64,000 nt of DNA from Linnemannia schmuckeri (lineage: Eukaryota > Mortierellomycota > Mortierellomycetes > Mortierellales > Mortierellaceae), in the NCBI GenBank assembly GCA_029449235.1, contig JANATG010000020.1, forward strand, positions 1 to 64,000, written 5' to 3'. Positions 22,674 through 33,900 of the stretch are shown piece after piece; within the stretch, counting starts at the first letter, position 1, and each line of letters begins with the position of its first letter. The translations under genes and the position numbers were made by a program. The notes under the pieces are model-generated. The model worked only from the letters and a program-made list of their open reading frames with translations, was not told the DNA's origin and did no database searches.

Positions 22674-23421
22674 GGGGATGTTGATGGTTTTTGTTGTTGT
22701 TCAAGTACAAGGTTTTTTTGTTCACGCAAATAAATAATGGGCGAAAGTGACTGCTGAGACAGAAACGCGCCAGTGCTGATCGTACCTGAGAATTGATCAA
22801 GGTTTGGGCGGTAAGCGCGATGACAAGTGAGGCAATATACGATACACGGTTATGGCATGCTGTTAGTTGGTGGTGCTTCTTTGTCATGATTGCCTATGAC
22901 GACGTTTGTAGTGCAGTGTGTGGTAAAAGTGGCTCAGGTCATAACACTACAAAGCGGCGACATGAAAACAAAGAAGCGACATGGTAACCACAACATTTCC
23001 AATGGCGAGATTCCTTGTGGACGCCTCAATCACGAAATAAAAGGCGTCCTCTTCTCTCTTTTTTTCTTTTTCTCTTTGTCTTGTCTTTTTATCCACGTCT
23101 GTTTCCTTCCACATTATCACTTTGCCTCCCCTTTTCCCCTTTTTTTCTCACTTCCTTCCCTTCACTCTGCTTTCACTTTCTCCCTTCTCGCTGTTTTTCA
23201 TACATCTTGTTCCTGCATACACACCTTCTGCCTCGTAAAACACACTCCTAGCAACAGACAATCTCTTTTCACAACAATCTCTCGACCTATTAGATTCCTG
23301 GGCCAGTCTCACCTCAACCCTATCATCCATAGCCCCAAATCATCACCAACGAGCTCTCAACCTCTTGACAATCCCGACACTACAGTATACACCCCCCGAC
23401 AATTGAAACAATAACAACATA
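22674..23421. promoter_or_regulatory. Divergent promoter region, SANT-protein gene and 1116-residue unknown gene
   Basis: 748 bp between divergent starts. From 23043 to about 23215 the plus strand is dominated by CTTTTTCT-like pyrimidine runs, followed by a C/A-rich leader up to the ATG at 23422, the same layout as in front of other genes here. Confidence 0.5.
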
Positions 23422-26400
23422 ATGAACCCTCTGCTTGGATATCAACTGGAACGACAAATAATCCTCCTTGACGAACAGCAACTACAAGGGCTCAAGCACA
23501 AACTACCAGCAAAAGAGACGGCAGCGACAAACGACAAATCTCCTGGAGGTCCAGCAGAAACTGCATCTTTAGATTCAACCTTGAAAGTTGACAAACGAGG
23601 GAAGAAGGCTGAACGATTTAATGACGGTCTTGCTCTCCGGATGGCTCACCCCAAATTGATCCACCCTACTCCTGTTGTGGCCACGATATACTCGCCCATC
23701 CTTGAAGCTATCGATAAACTGGAAATCTTAGCACAAACGATGAATCTCACATCGGAAGTCAAAGTCCAGCCGGAGGAAGAGCTGAAATCTGTTCTTCCAA
23801 CCCCTAACTGTCATGAACCTCAAAGTAAGCCCAAAACGCGCGATAACTGCACAATCGAATTGAACAAAGTCAATATTATAAGCAGCTATGCAGCCTTCTT
23901 TGACTGGTATGAATGAACAACTCATGTACATGTATTCCCCCTTGTGTCATTTGTTTCGGCCACAAAAAAAATATCGCTGCGCCATAGAGACATTGCACTC
24001 TCCAGGCTTCAAGCCGCTACCGCCCTCGACGGCACCATCTACTCTCACCCTCGATGAACCTGAAGGTACTCATCAACAGAATGGTTTAGCAGCCATTTAT
24101 GCCATTACTCCAAGCGAGTCAGCTGCTACTGTTGTTGCCTATCCATCAAAAACGACTACTAGTCCATATTCTTGCCAGCCACTTACCTCCTCCACACTAT
24201 CAACAATAGCCTCCCTCTTCCCTCCGTCTGCTACTTCGTCCACAAGATCTCATTCATCGTTATTGGAGACGTACACGGATGCACTGGCCATTTCCTCTCG
24301 CTTGCGGACCTCTTCTGCTGCCACGAGGGAAAACATCATCATAGGACGCGAAGACAATGCGATGTGTGAAGAATTAGACAATGAGCATATCCTCAACCCG
24401 ACTGCTGACAATAGGCATCAAAAAAAGCAACGCGTCCACATGACAGGAAGTGATGAGCGCAACTCGGTTAAAAGCGCTGGCTTTATGGCGAACCCGACCA
24501 CCTTTGCCGTCGTTCATTCCCCTTCATTTTCCCTGCTCACCTCAAAGCCCTCACCACACAACGCGGCCTCTCGGCCACCCATGGCATCCCGCACACTTCC
24601 GTTCTTCAAGAAAAGGTCGTCGCCATACACTCACCGATCGATGGCACAGAGCGACAGCCAAATCGATCACCATGGCTCTTATCCAACAACGGCTACCAGC
24701 AACATCAACAAGCGACAATCTGGCTCCGTTCTTGCGTCTATATCGTCCACGTTCCTCGGTATCAGGAGTTCTTCACGCTCCAGGAGCTACTCCAGTGCCA
24801 GCTCTTTTGCCTTAGCAACCACTCAAACATTCTCTACCCTCCCTAACTCCACCACAACTAAGCAGTACAGTCAAGCTAGTCATATTGCGTGTGTTCACCC
24901 ACCTCCATTACCGACCAACCTTGTCACCAACGGTTCAGCAAAGTCGCCAAACGCCCGACCCTTCTCTCATTTCCTCAATGCCGGTCACCAGTATCCAATG
25001 CCGACCCTCTCTCACTCTCAATCAACACCCGCACTCCTCTCAGATGGTCAGCCTAACGACTGCAAGGAACCCTTTGTGTTACGTCGGACTGTTTGTGCCT
25101 GCCACAATAAGCAGCTTTCAGGATCCTGCCTTTTCCATAAAAAGCTGCCCAGTCTTCCAGCAGCCCCTACTGGTCTTATCAAGGAGAAAAAAAGATCAAA
25201 CAGGAACTCGGTCATGTCTACAGCTGCATCGATCTGTTCGTTTGTCACGTCCATCAAGAAATCGAGATCCCGGGCTGACTCGGCTCAGAGTCTTGCTAAG
25301 CTCGATGCATCTTTTTCACGAGGGTCACAGGAGCAATCTCAATCCGACACGACGTTGCCGTGTCTGCATCCTCAAGAACCAGTACTAAATCATAGACGTC
25401 TACTGACAACAGCTCGGCGCAGGAACCGGAAGGAGCCGACATCTGTCGTTCGACGCGCTGTAAAGCGGCATGCTGCAGCAGATGTGCCTTTACCGGCAAG
25501 TTCAGCACTCTCAAGGGGCAACTTGGGTTTTCAGCAGGCGAAATGCCAAGCTGTCTATGGATTCAAGCAGGCGAAATGCCAAGCTGTCCATGGACTCAAA
25601 AGACGACCGCTCTCCCCACCTTACCACAGCACTGAGCAGAGCCGCACTTGCGCTGGCCAGTTGTACTTGTACCCGATGTCGGCCTCGACACCTTGCCTTG
25701 TTCAACCTGTCCTTTTTACTTCCAACAAACACTTAGTCCAATCCATGCCAACCATCACCAGAATCCGGCAAGCCTCAGAGTCGACACCTAATCTCAGTCT
25801 ACACGGAGGAGCCCAAGTCGCGGCAGTGAATGCACATGCTGAAATAGTTGTCCATCCACACATTGCTGGAGCTTCAGCGACTTCAAGTCGAAGTGTCAAC
25901 CTTATTACCAGTTTCAATGCAGATTTTCCGTCTATTGGCCGATCCCGGCCCCTCATATCCGCGCCTTCCCCAGTTCACAGTACTGGGTCTTACAGCAAAG
26001 AGAACGCCACGTTTTTTGAGCCGTTCCAAGCACATTCCAAAAGTCGCAGTGGAAAATCGTCGAACTATGTCAGTTTTCATTTTGATCTCAGTCACCTCGA
26101 GAAGGCTGAGCATGAAGATGAGGACGGCTCGGCCTCGATTACCAAGGCTAATATGTGGTGCAAAGAGCAGGATGACGTCGATGAAAGCGATGGTGGCGAG
26201 GATGAAGATGGGATGGACAGTCTTCGGTGTGTGTCGAGTTCTCCTCCAGCCCACCTATCCACGTCGCTGCCGAATGTGACTCTCAGTTTCAGAGACCTCC
26301 TCCCAGCTCATCTCAGGAATAGGGCAACCCTCCCTCCTCCATCTTCTCCACTACACTCGAGTCCACAAGAGGTTGACCAGGAGGACAACTCTAGCGTTGA

Positions 26401-26833
26401 GGATGACATTCCCTTCCGGACCATACACCAGCATCTCAGGACTGCCACTTCGACTTCAGCATCGAGTTCCTCGCTTTTTCGTCCATCACAGCCACAGTCG
26501 GTCCAACATCATCCCCTCAAGCGTCTCCTCGGATACGGTAAAGATAAGACAGAGCATCGAAGCCACAGCGAGAGTCTTTCAAGAGCACAAAAAGCAACAA
26601 ACTCGTCTACATTATCACTCCCGGCCATGCTGTCGAGCTTCTTGCCATTCTCAGCCTCGACTGCGTCACTACCTCTTCACTCGAATCAGACTCGTCTCGG
26701 TACGAAGGCGCGTTTGGCGGGTAGAGGACCGAAGCCATCGGGAAACAAGTGGAACTGGATGTGGTGGAAGAACGGCAACAAGTCCTCTAATAGTGGCAAC
26801 GGTGTCGCTGGTCAAGAGGAGCGTAGAAAGTAA
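23422..26833 (+). CDS. Large low-complexity protein of unknown function
   Basis: Two exons, 23422-23824 and 23886-26833, joined by a short phase-1 intron (donor GTAAGC; acceptor at AAG or CAG, three bases apart), giving 1116 residues. It is rich in Ser, Thr, Pro and His, with short basic clusters, and looks largely disordered. The one striking ordered-looking piece is RRTVCACHNKQLSGSCLF (about residue 395), where spaced Cys/His could bind metal. An 11-residue repeat (QAKCQAVYGFK / QAKCQAVHGLK) comes from a 33-bp tandem duplication. The C-terminus is Trp/Lys/Gly-rich (GNKWNWMWWKNG). No known domain, signal peptide or membrane helix was recognised. Convergent with RIO2, with 261 bp between stops. 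Confidence 0.8.
25534..25599 (+). repeat. 33-bp tandem duplication inside the unknown gene
   Basis: Two adjacent 33-bp units (25534-25566 and 25567-25599) differ at only two positions. The unit is a multiple of three and keeps the frame, adding 11 residues. The near-identity points to a recent duplication. Confidence 0.85.
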
Positions 26834-27094
26834 AAAGGGCTGACGTTAGTAATACATTTGCCACCAAAATTTCAATTTTTGTATGTCATGAAAACATGCG
26901 GGGACTAATACAATAACATAAGAATGAAAAAAAAGGAAGATGAGAATGATACAGGCAAAGAATTTATTTCAATGGTTGAGATGCTAAAAATATGCGGAAT
27001 TGAAATGCGTGGTAAATGGAATAAGAACAGCAGCGACAAAGTAGATAACTCCTGCACGACAATCGCCTTATAATGGTCGATCGATAGGCTCCGC

Positions 27095-29042
27095 TTAGTA
27101 TTCGGATCCATGCTTGATATGGGCCTTTTCGCCGGCCACCTGTCTCCTGTTCCGCTTGTCGGTTCCTTTGGTGTGGTTCTGCTTGGCCGAGAACTTAATC
27201 CGAGAGCTCGACCGGAGGTTGGCAGCAACACGAGCCTTGATATCCTCGGCCGACATGGGTCCGGTTGACTTTGTGGCTTTTGACCGGGTCGACCCTGCGA
27301 TAGATCCTGCCACCTTGGGCCGGATGTCCCTGTAAGCCTTGAAGTTACGATTGTTGATGTCTTCCAATGAAGCAACAGAATCATTCTCCTCTTCACCTTC
27401 GCCGTCACTGTTGTTATTTGAGGGTCCAGATTGCTGATCCAATTGAGACAAGTTGGCTAATGACTAATAGCAAGAGGATCACACATGAAAAAGTCATAAT
27501 GGTGTTAGATATTGTTCTCCCCAATCAAAGAGCACTGCCAATTTTCCTGAATAGCAAACTCGTGTCAACAAAAACGCACCAGCTTTCCGACTTGGACGGG
27601 TAAGTCCTCTGCATCCTTTGCACTGCCTTCGCCAGTCTCCTCGGTTTCTTCATCGTCCTCAGATTCTTCCTCGGATTCTTCTTCAGACTCTTCCTCATCC
27701 TCTTCTTCATCGTCCTCATCGTCATCGCTACGACGATAAGCATCCTCACCCAACTCTTGGGCCAACTGACCCTCCTCCTCCTGAAATTTTTCCAACTCCT
27801 GCTGCTTCTCTTTGGTGAATCCTGAAGCCGCGACCTTGACATCCAGATCAAACTCACGCTCCGTATCCAATCTAAACTTTGGGTATAACAAACTCTCGTA
27901 CTGGAACCGCCTCTTGAAGAAAACTCGGATACACTCAACATCGCGGTTGAAGTAGTACTCGGCGTTGGGATGGTCGATCGAGACCATCTGAGGGAAATCA
28001 ATCAAGACGGCCTCTCCGTTTTCCCGAATCAGAATGTTGAATTCATTAAAATCTCCGTGGATCAATCCATAGCTGGCGAGTTTGACAATGAGGTTCATAA
28101 GAGTAGAGTAGAGTTTGCCGGGGTCGGCAACCTCGCTGATTTGGCGAAGGGGAAAGGCGTCGATGAGTTCCATGACAATACAGTGGCGAGACTGGTCAAT
28201 GGGTTCAGGGACTGGGAATCCGTGCTCGTGTAAGACCTTCATGAAGGCATACTCTTTTTCAGCGGCCAACTTTGACATGTACATCCATGACGCCGACTTG
28301 CGGTTTTTGAGATAGTCGCGCTTCGACTTGATCGTACGGAAACTCATACGACCCAATCTATACCGAGTTTGGAACGAATGTTAGCAAACGGATCCTTGAA
28401 GGGATAGCTCGCTCAACCTTAGAAGACTCCTTCAATTGTCATCCATGGTCTCTTGAACGTACCTCTGGATCTTAAGGACCATTTGACGCTCCTCTTCATT
28501 GGCAACAATGTAAATATCCGACTCCTTTCCGACACCGATCTGGTTTCCAACAGAGTAGACGCTGTTGCGCTGGCAGAAAGTCCTGAGGGCCAAGTAATCG
28601 TATCCTCCATATGTCAATCGATAACCGTCGTCTTAAGGACAAGGAAAGATGAGGTTAGTCGCTTGATATTCCGACAGAATATGTCCATGGTTGACTTTTC
28701 GTTTTATGACTCCTTACTTACATTTTATATGCTGAACCTTGGCAACCAAGTTGCGTCTGGCCAGCTCGCTCAGAATCTTGTGGGATCCTCCGTGGCGGAG
28801 CTTGGCGATTTGGGAAATGATGGCCGAAGGAACGACCTCGTGGTTCTTGGAGCCCATCTCGGCCTATCAATTGGCAAAGTGCAAGGATGGTGAGAGTGCA
28901 TAAGTTTTTGATGCATGGTTGCAACAGAATGCAGGATGGTGGTCTAACTAAGCAGATACAAGTTAACAGCGGAACGTACGGCGGTCAGGACTCGAAAGTC
29001 CTCAGGGGACATGTACCGAAGTACTTTGGCGTCCAACTTCAT
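27095..29042 (-). CDS. RIO2: RIO2 atypical protein kinase/ATPase
   Basis: Late 40S ribosomal-subunit maturation factor. Five exons (28980-29042, 28722-28863, 28463-28631, 27580-28357, 27095-27463), in phase throughout, encode 506 residues. The N-terminal winged helix begins MKLDAKVLRYMSPEDFRVLTA and contains HEVVPSAIISQIAKLRHGG. The ATP loop is IGVGKESDIYIV (about 100-111). The catalytic loop HGDFNEFN has Asp227, and IDFPQM has Asp245, matching the phospho-accepting Asp of RIO2. The tail has a long acidic Glu/Asp/Ser run and then a basic C-terminus (NRRQVAGEKAHIKHGSEY). The YGGYDYLAL block identifies RIO2 rather than RIO1. A (CAA) repeat lies just upstream in the leader. The gene is divergent from DPH1. 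Confidence 0.95.
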
Positions 29043-29067
29043 TGTATGTTATGGTTTGTTGTATTGT

Positions 29068-29103
<36 letters not shown>

Positions 29104-29443
29104 GATGTTAATATTGGTTGTGGTGCAGTGCTTGTTGTTGCTTCCTGGTGAGATGGTAGTCTTGTGCAGATATTGTTCCTGATGACCAAGGATGAGTTGA
29201 CGATTTGGTGAATGAAGTGTGAACAGACTGTTGGCTTCTACTATCGACCGTAAATGGGAAAAAGAAGTGTGGCAAAAAAAAGAAAAAATTTGTTTTGAAC
29301 AGTGGCTTAAATATACCGAGTGACTGCTCGGGCGCTGGTCTGCGCACATGGATATTCTGCACGGGCGAAAGCGTTTTTTTTTTATTCCATACGTTCGCAC
29401 GCACACTATTTGACAACGACCTTCACAGCCAAAACTACGGACA
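29043..29443. promoter_or_regulatory. Compact bidirectional promoter, RIO2 and DPH1
   Basis: Only 401 bp separate the two start codons. The RIO2 side carries a (GTT)11 microsatellite on the plus strand (29069-29105), read as CAA in the RIO2 leader. The middle has A- and T-runs (29273-29290, 29373-29384). Both genes serve translation, so co-expression is plausible but inferred. Confidence 0.5.
29069..29105. repeat. (GTT)n/(CAA)n microsatellite
   Basis: About 11-12 uninterrupted GTT units on the plus strand. In the RIO2 leader (minus strand) this is a CAA run, beginning 27 nt upstream of the ATG. CAA repeats are common in leaders because they stay unstructured. Confidence 0.9.
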
Positions 29444-31317
29444 ATGGACTCGGTACCAGGAGCACAAGCAGACCACCAGTCTACCCTGCCAACACCAGAG
29501 ACTCAGGCGCCCGAGCTTACTGCCTCAGGAAAGCCCAAGAAGAGGTTCGTTGGAAAGGCAAGGAGGCAGCAGCAAGAAGGAGCAAACCTTGACCCAACCA
29601 TCGAAGACTCCGCTGTCGCCATTCGTGATGGTAACACCCTCCCTCATTTGCTCATGTTCATGACCATTGCCAAACGCATATGTATACTCTAATTTTATAC
29701 TTCAAGATGCTCACACTCCCTCTGTTATGTCAATAGGGTCCAAGGGCGCAAATGGTCCCAGCAGACCAAGGGTCGCCAATCAGATTCCGGATGATATCTT
29801 GAATGACGCCAAACTCAACCTAGCCATCGAGCAGCTTCCCGCCAACTACAGCTTCGAAATTCACAAGACCGTATGGAGTGTCCGCAAAGCTGAGGCTAAA
29901 AAAGGTACATATCGAGGGTGCCACACTACCAAGTTTATATGGCTGTTCATGTCTAATGAGCATTTTTTTTCTCACGCTCAATGCTCTCACATTCGTCTCT
30001 AATAGTCGCGCTACAGTTCCCAGAGGGTCTCTTGATCTTCGCTTGCACCATCTCGGACATCTTAGAAAAGTTTTGCGGTGTCGAGACTTTGGTTATGGGA
30101 GATGTCACCTATGGCGCCTGTTGTATCGACGATTTTACAGCTGTTGCCCTCGGATGCGATTTCATGGTGCACTACGGCCATAGTTGTCTCGGTATGTAAT
30201 TTATTTTTATACTTCGCTTCAAAGTTAACTGCTTGTTGCAAACCCTACATTAGGCACACTTATCTAACCCAACATTTCATGCGAAATAGTACCTGTGGAT
30301 ATCACAACTATCAAGACGCTGTACGTTTTTGTGGATATCGGTATTGACGTCCAACATTTCATCGCCACCATTCGCAAGAACTTTGAGAAAGGGTCCAAGC
30401 TGGTCTTGGTCGGCGTCATTCAATTTGTTCAAGCAATTCAGTCCGCAAGGAAGGAGCTCGACATCGACTATATCCTCAACGTCCCACAAGCCAAGCCCCT
30501 TTCACCAGCTGAGATTTTGGGATGCACCTCGCCTCAACTGCCCAAGGACGAGGACGCATTGATCTTTGTGGGTGACGGTCGATTCCATTTGGAGTCCATC
30601 ATGATCCACAACCCCGACTTGGCAGCGTTCCGGTACGACCCCTACGATAAAAAGTTTACTAGAGAGAGATATGACCATGCCGACATGCATTCACTCAGGA
30701 AGCATGCGATCGAGACGGCCAAGAAGGCAAGGCGGTTTGGGCTTATCCTTGGCACTCTGGGTCGACAGGGCAGCACATCGATTCTGGAGGTATGTACTTG
30801 TCGTCGTCAATTAAATGTTTAGGTTCACGGAACATCACAATCTGGTTGAAAAGTATTCATAAATACTCGCATCTTTCTCGTCTTGGTCACACAATAGCAC
30901 ATGGAGCTAAAGTTGAAAGAGCGCGGCTGCGACTATACCATTATCCTTCTGTCAGAGATCTTTCCAGGAAAGTTGGCGATGTTTGAGGACATGGACGCCT
31001 TTATTCAGATCGCTTGCCCTCGCCTGTCCATCGACTGGGGATACGCATTTTCAAAGCCCCTGCTGACACCTTATGAAGCATCGGTAGTGTTTGAGTCGGT
31101 TGCCTGGCAGGACATATACCCTATGGATTTCTACTCAAATGATTCTTTGGGACCCTGGACTGTGAATCATGGCAGGAACTTCCGCAAAAAGGCGGCAGGA
31201 GCGGGAGGCGCAGGAAAATCCCCGTTGAAGAGCAAAGCAAAGACCGACGGGTACGTACTTTCAACAGGAACGGTGCCCCAAGGAACAGTGCAATCTGTAA
31301 CGACTGCACCAGCATAG
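29444..31317 (+). CDS. DPH1: DPH1, diphthamide synthesis 3-amino-3-carboxypropyl transferase subunit 1
   Basis: With DPH2 it forms the radical-SAM-like enzyme that moves the 3-amino-3-carboxypropyl group of S-adenosylmethionine to a histidine of elongation factor 2. Five exons (29444-29630, 29737-29904, 30006-30191, 30290-30789, 30898-31317) encode 486 residues. The three cysteines that hold the 4Fe-4S cluster are visible: Cys157 (VTYGACCIDD), Cys259 (EILGCTSP) and Cys387 (QIACPRLSIDWG), with the spacing known for yeast Dph1. Other family blocks are LQFPEGLLIFACTISDIL, VHYGHSCL, VGDGRFHLES, LGTLGRQGS and KPLLTPYEA. The N-terminus is variable and basic. The C-terminal 60 residues are low-complexity Gly/Lys/Thr. 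An AATAAA lies at 31341, just past the stop. Confidence 0.96.
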
Positions 31318-31757
31318 GCACGGACTGTATTTGCTGAACTAATAAATATGAATTTTTAAAAACAAAAATGCACTGTGGATGAATGTGACAGAAACGTTGG
31401 ATCCCCCATTGAGCAAGTCTTGGCTTGAATGAGTTGTATGAAAACAGGTCAGCTGAGATGCGTAGGTTCCGGCGTGTATTGTGCTCTGTCTTCTAATCGT
31501 TGGATCTGTGATACAATATGTGCTCGGTAATAACTTTTTATGTTTCTTCTTCCGATCCCTGATGAGCACCAAGACAAATGGTGCCTCTTGACCTCTTCGA
31601 TTCTTCCTTTCGGCCTCTCCCTTTGCCTTTTCTCCTCCTTTCTTTTCACCACTCTTCTTATCCTTCTGTCTCTCACTTCTTCCTACCTTTTCCCCTTATG
31701 GTTGGCTACGTTCTTCGTATATCTGCCAGCATGGAGCCAATCAACTAAAAGAGAAAT
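31318..31757. other. Spacer with a pyrimidine tract before a pseudogene
   Basis: Holds the DPH1 3' end. From about 31590 to 31700 the plus strand is pyrimidine-rich (CTTTGCCTTTTCTCCTCC and similar), which looks like the remaining promoter/leader of the broken gene that follows. Confidence 0.45.
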
Positions 31758-33655
31758 TTGCAACTCCATTGCCTTATGAGCGACCTAGACGCAACTACAT
31801 TTTACGGCATATCCTACATGCCAAACTACGATAGCGAGCAATACGCGTTTAAAGACCGTATCGTTCTTGTCAAATCCAACGCTAATCCAACCTCACTAAA
31901 CAGCCTCAATTCCTCCGTAGTCTCTGCGATCGGTGAAATGAGTCTGTGGGAGTTTCTTGGAGAGCTGTTTTCTTGTGCGGCGAACGCCCAAGAGGACTTT
32001 GCAGCATTCCATTAAAAAGTTGGAGATAACCTTTCAGCCACAACGGCTGCAGGTCTCCGATATGACCCAGCTGGAGCATTGGAAGCCAGCACTTTTATCG
32101 CGGGAACATGTGCTTGGACGAAGATTACCGTCGATCGGGCATACAACTGGATTGGGGACTGGAACGATCACTCACTTGGTTATGTCGGCATTGGTATAGG
32201 CACCAAACTCGTCCATTCGCCCATCTCTAGGAACGGCACCAATGTCAACATTACGGCCCTCGACGAGGATGCTAAGCCCTCGCTGCATCCGGTGTTTGGG
32301 CTAGATTAGTCATTGTTTTCTATGTACGTTTGCATGCTGTGGCATCGAACTTTGCCATTGGTCACTAACAGATATTCCCACTCCATTGTTGTAGAACGCA
32401 GCGACTCATGGATTTTCGGATCTGCTGTTTATTGGCATCGACTACTCTACGCTTTCAGCTCCTACAGTGCAACATGAAGGGTTGATGCCTCTTTCTTGAC
32501 CGGCTTTCCATTCTCAACAGCCCTCAGTCCCACCGTTCGTCCTGGCAAGATCTACAACATGAGTAAGATTTATGAGTGTTCCTTGGCAATGTCGCCTTAC
32601 CTTTACTTCAGCCGAGGCTCTTTGATCCTTGTTTGAGTTTGAGCCGATCATGTAAGTATAGAAATTACCACCACAGCTGCTTTAATTCGAAGCACTTCGC
32701 CCCTTCTTCTCTCCTAGTATGGCCATGATAACACACTGTACACGATTGCAGATCCCAACAATGCCGCTGGCGTTGGAATACCCGAGAATTTTACTGTGAA
32801 TATCTCCTCAAAAGAATTCCTTGTACCCATCGGTGATGGTCCAAGTACTTTCGGTTCACCATCGTCGTTTCATTGCTAAAGCAATCTAAAGATATATACG
32901 CGCCCGGAAAAAACGAAAGTGGGGCATTACACAACAAAGATCTTGCTGATCAGCGTCCTAGAATCTGCTTCCAAGCCTGCACCATCGCGGTCTCCGTCCT
33001 CGCCCAACTCGGACTCGGATTCTTCGATGGGTACAGGAGCCATTGTTAGAGTTGTTGCGGCAGTTTTAGCTGTTGGAGGGCTAGCTATTTGGTACATCAG
33101 GAAGAATGTCACCCACAACAAGGACATTTCAAACGCGACGGTTTCGAAAGCAACTTACATATCCACCTCAGGTAGCAGCTGCTACACCCGTCTACAGCAA
33201 CTGAGATCATATGGTAAGTCTAATAAATACAGTACGCCAAGCCAACGTTCGAAAACCACAAGCCTAGGAGGACAGCCTGCGCTCATCACCGTTCTTCCAG
33301 TGGAATCCATCACACCCGGTGCCACAGCAGCGAGCATGTCAGGATCAGATCCAAGGACTTCAGTTTTCAAGCCATCCTCGCCCCAGCTTTGTTACGACTA
33401 CCCACCGTGGGCAGTCAGAGACTTCCAACACACCCTCTTTCAGGACCTTGCCCAGCAGAAGCAATAAGAACATCCCAAGGACAATGGCAGCCGACGCCGT
33501 TTGTCCCACCTGAGCGTCTAGCCAGTAATACAGGTCTAACATCTCTCAGCGCTGGTCATTCTCTCAGTACAGCTGCTTTTGCTGCCTCAAGGGTTACTGT
33601 TACGTCGACTGCGACTGACAAACTACAACGCTATCGCAGTATGTTAACGCAGTAA
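31758..33655 (+). pseudogene. Decayed secreted/single-pass membrane protein gene
   Basis: One ancestral frame (codons starting at positions divisible by 3) can be followed from 31758 to 33467. The first part (TFYGISYMPNYDSEQYAF, RIVLVKSNANP) ends at TAA 32013. The frame resumes as GLRYDPAGALEASTFIAG, WTKITVDRAYNWIGDWN up to TAG 32307, and has further stops at 32475, 32634 and 32877. A last part holds YGHDNTLYTIADPN, then a transmembrane helix (AIVRVVAAVLAVGGLAIWYI) and a Ser/Pro-rich tail that ends at 33467, with more tail-like sequence in another frame to 33655. Typical introns can still be seen (for example GTAAGT at 32652 to CTAG at 32717), but the stops at 32013, 32307 and 32877 lie in coding-like sequence. 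It looks like an extracellular domain, membrane helix and cytosolic tail of a fungal accessory family. The function is unknown. Confidence 0.72.
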
Positions 33656-33900
33656 GATCTACATTGCCCCTTTCCACCTTCCATTCCGCGCGGTACTAAA
33701 CCTACCACCGTTGCTGGCTCTCCTCAGGCTGCTACGACCGCCCACAATCTGCCATACGTAGACGAGTCGCACTTACGTCTAGATGCGAAAATATATCCAA
33801 TAGTAGACGACCTTTAAATTCAAGCATTAACTTTCCATATTTTGTGCGGTATATTATTTTCTTTTTGCATACTGAATATAGATAGAAGCGCCTGAAATGC

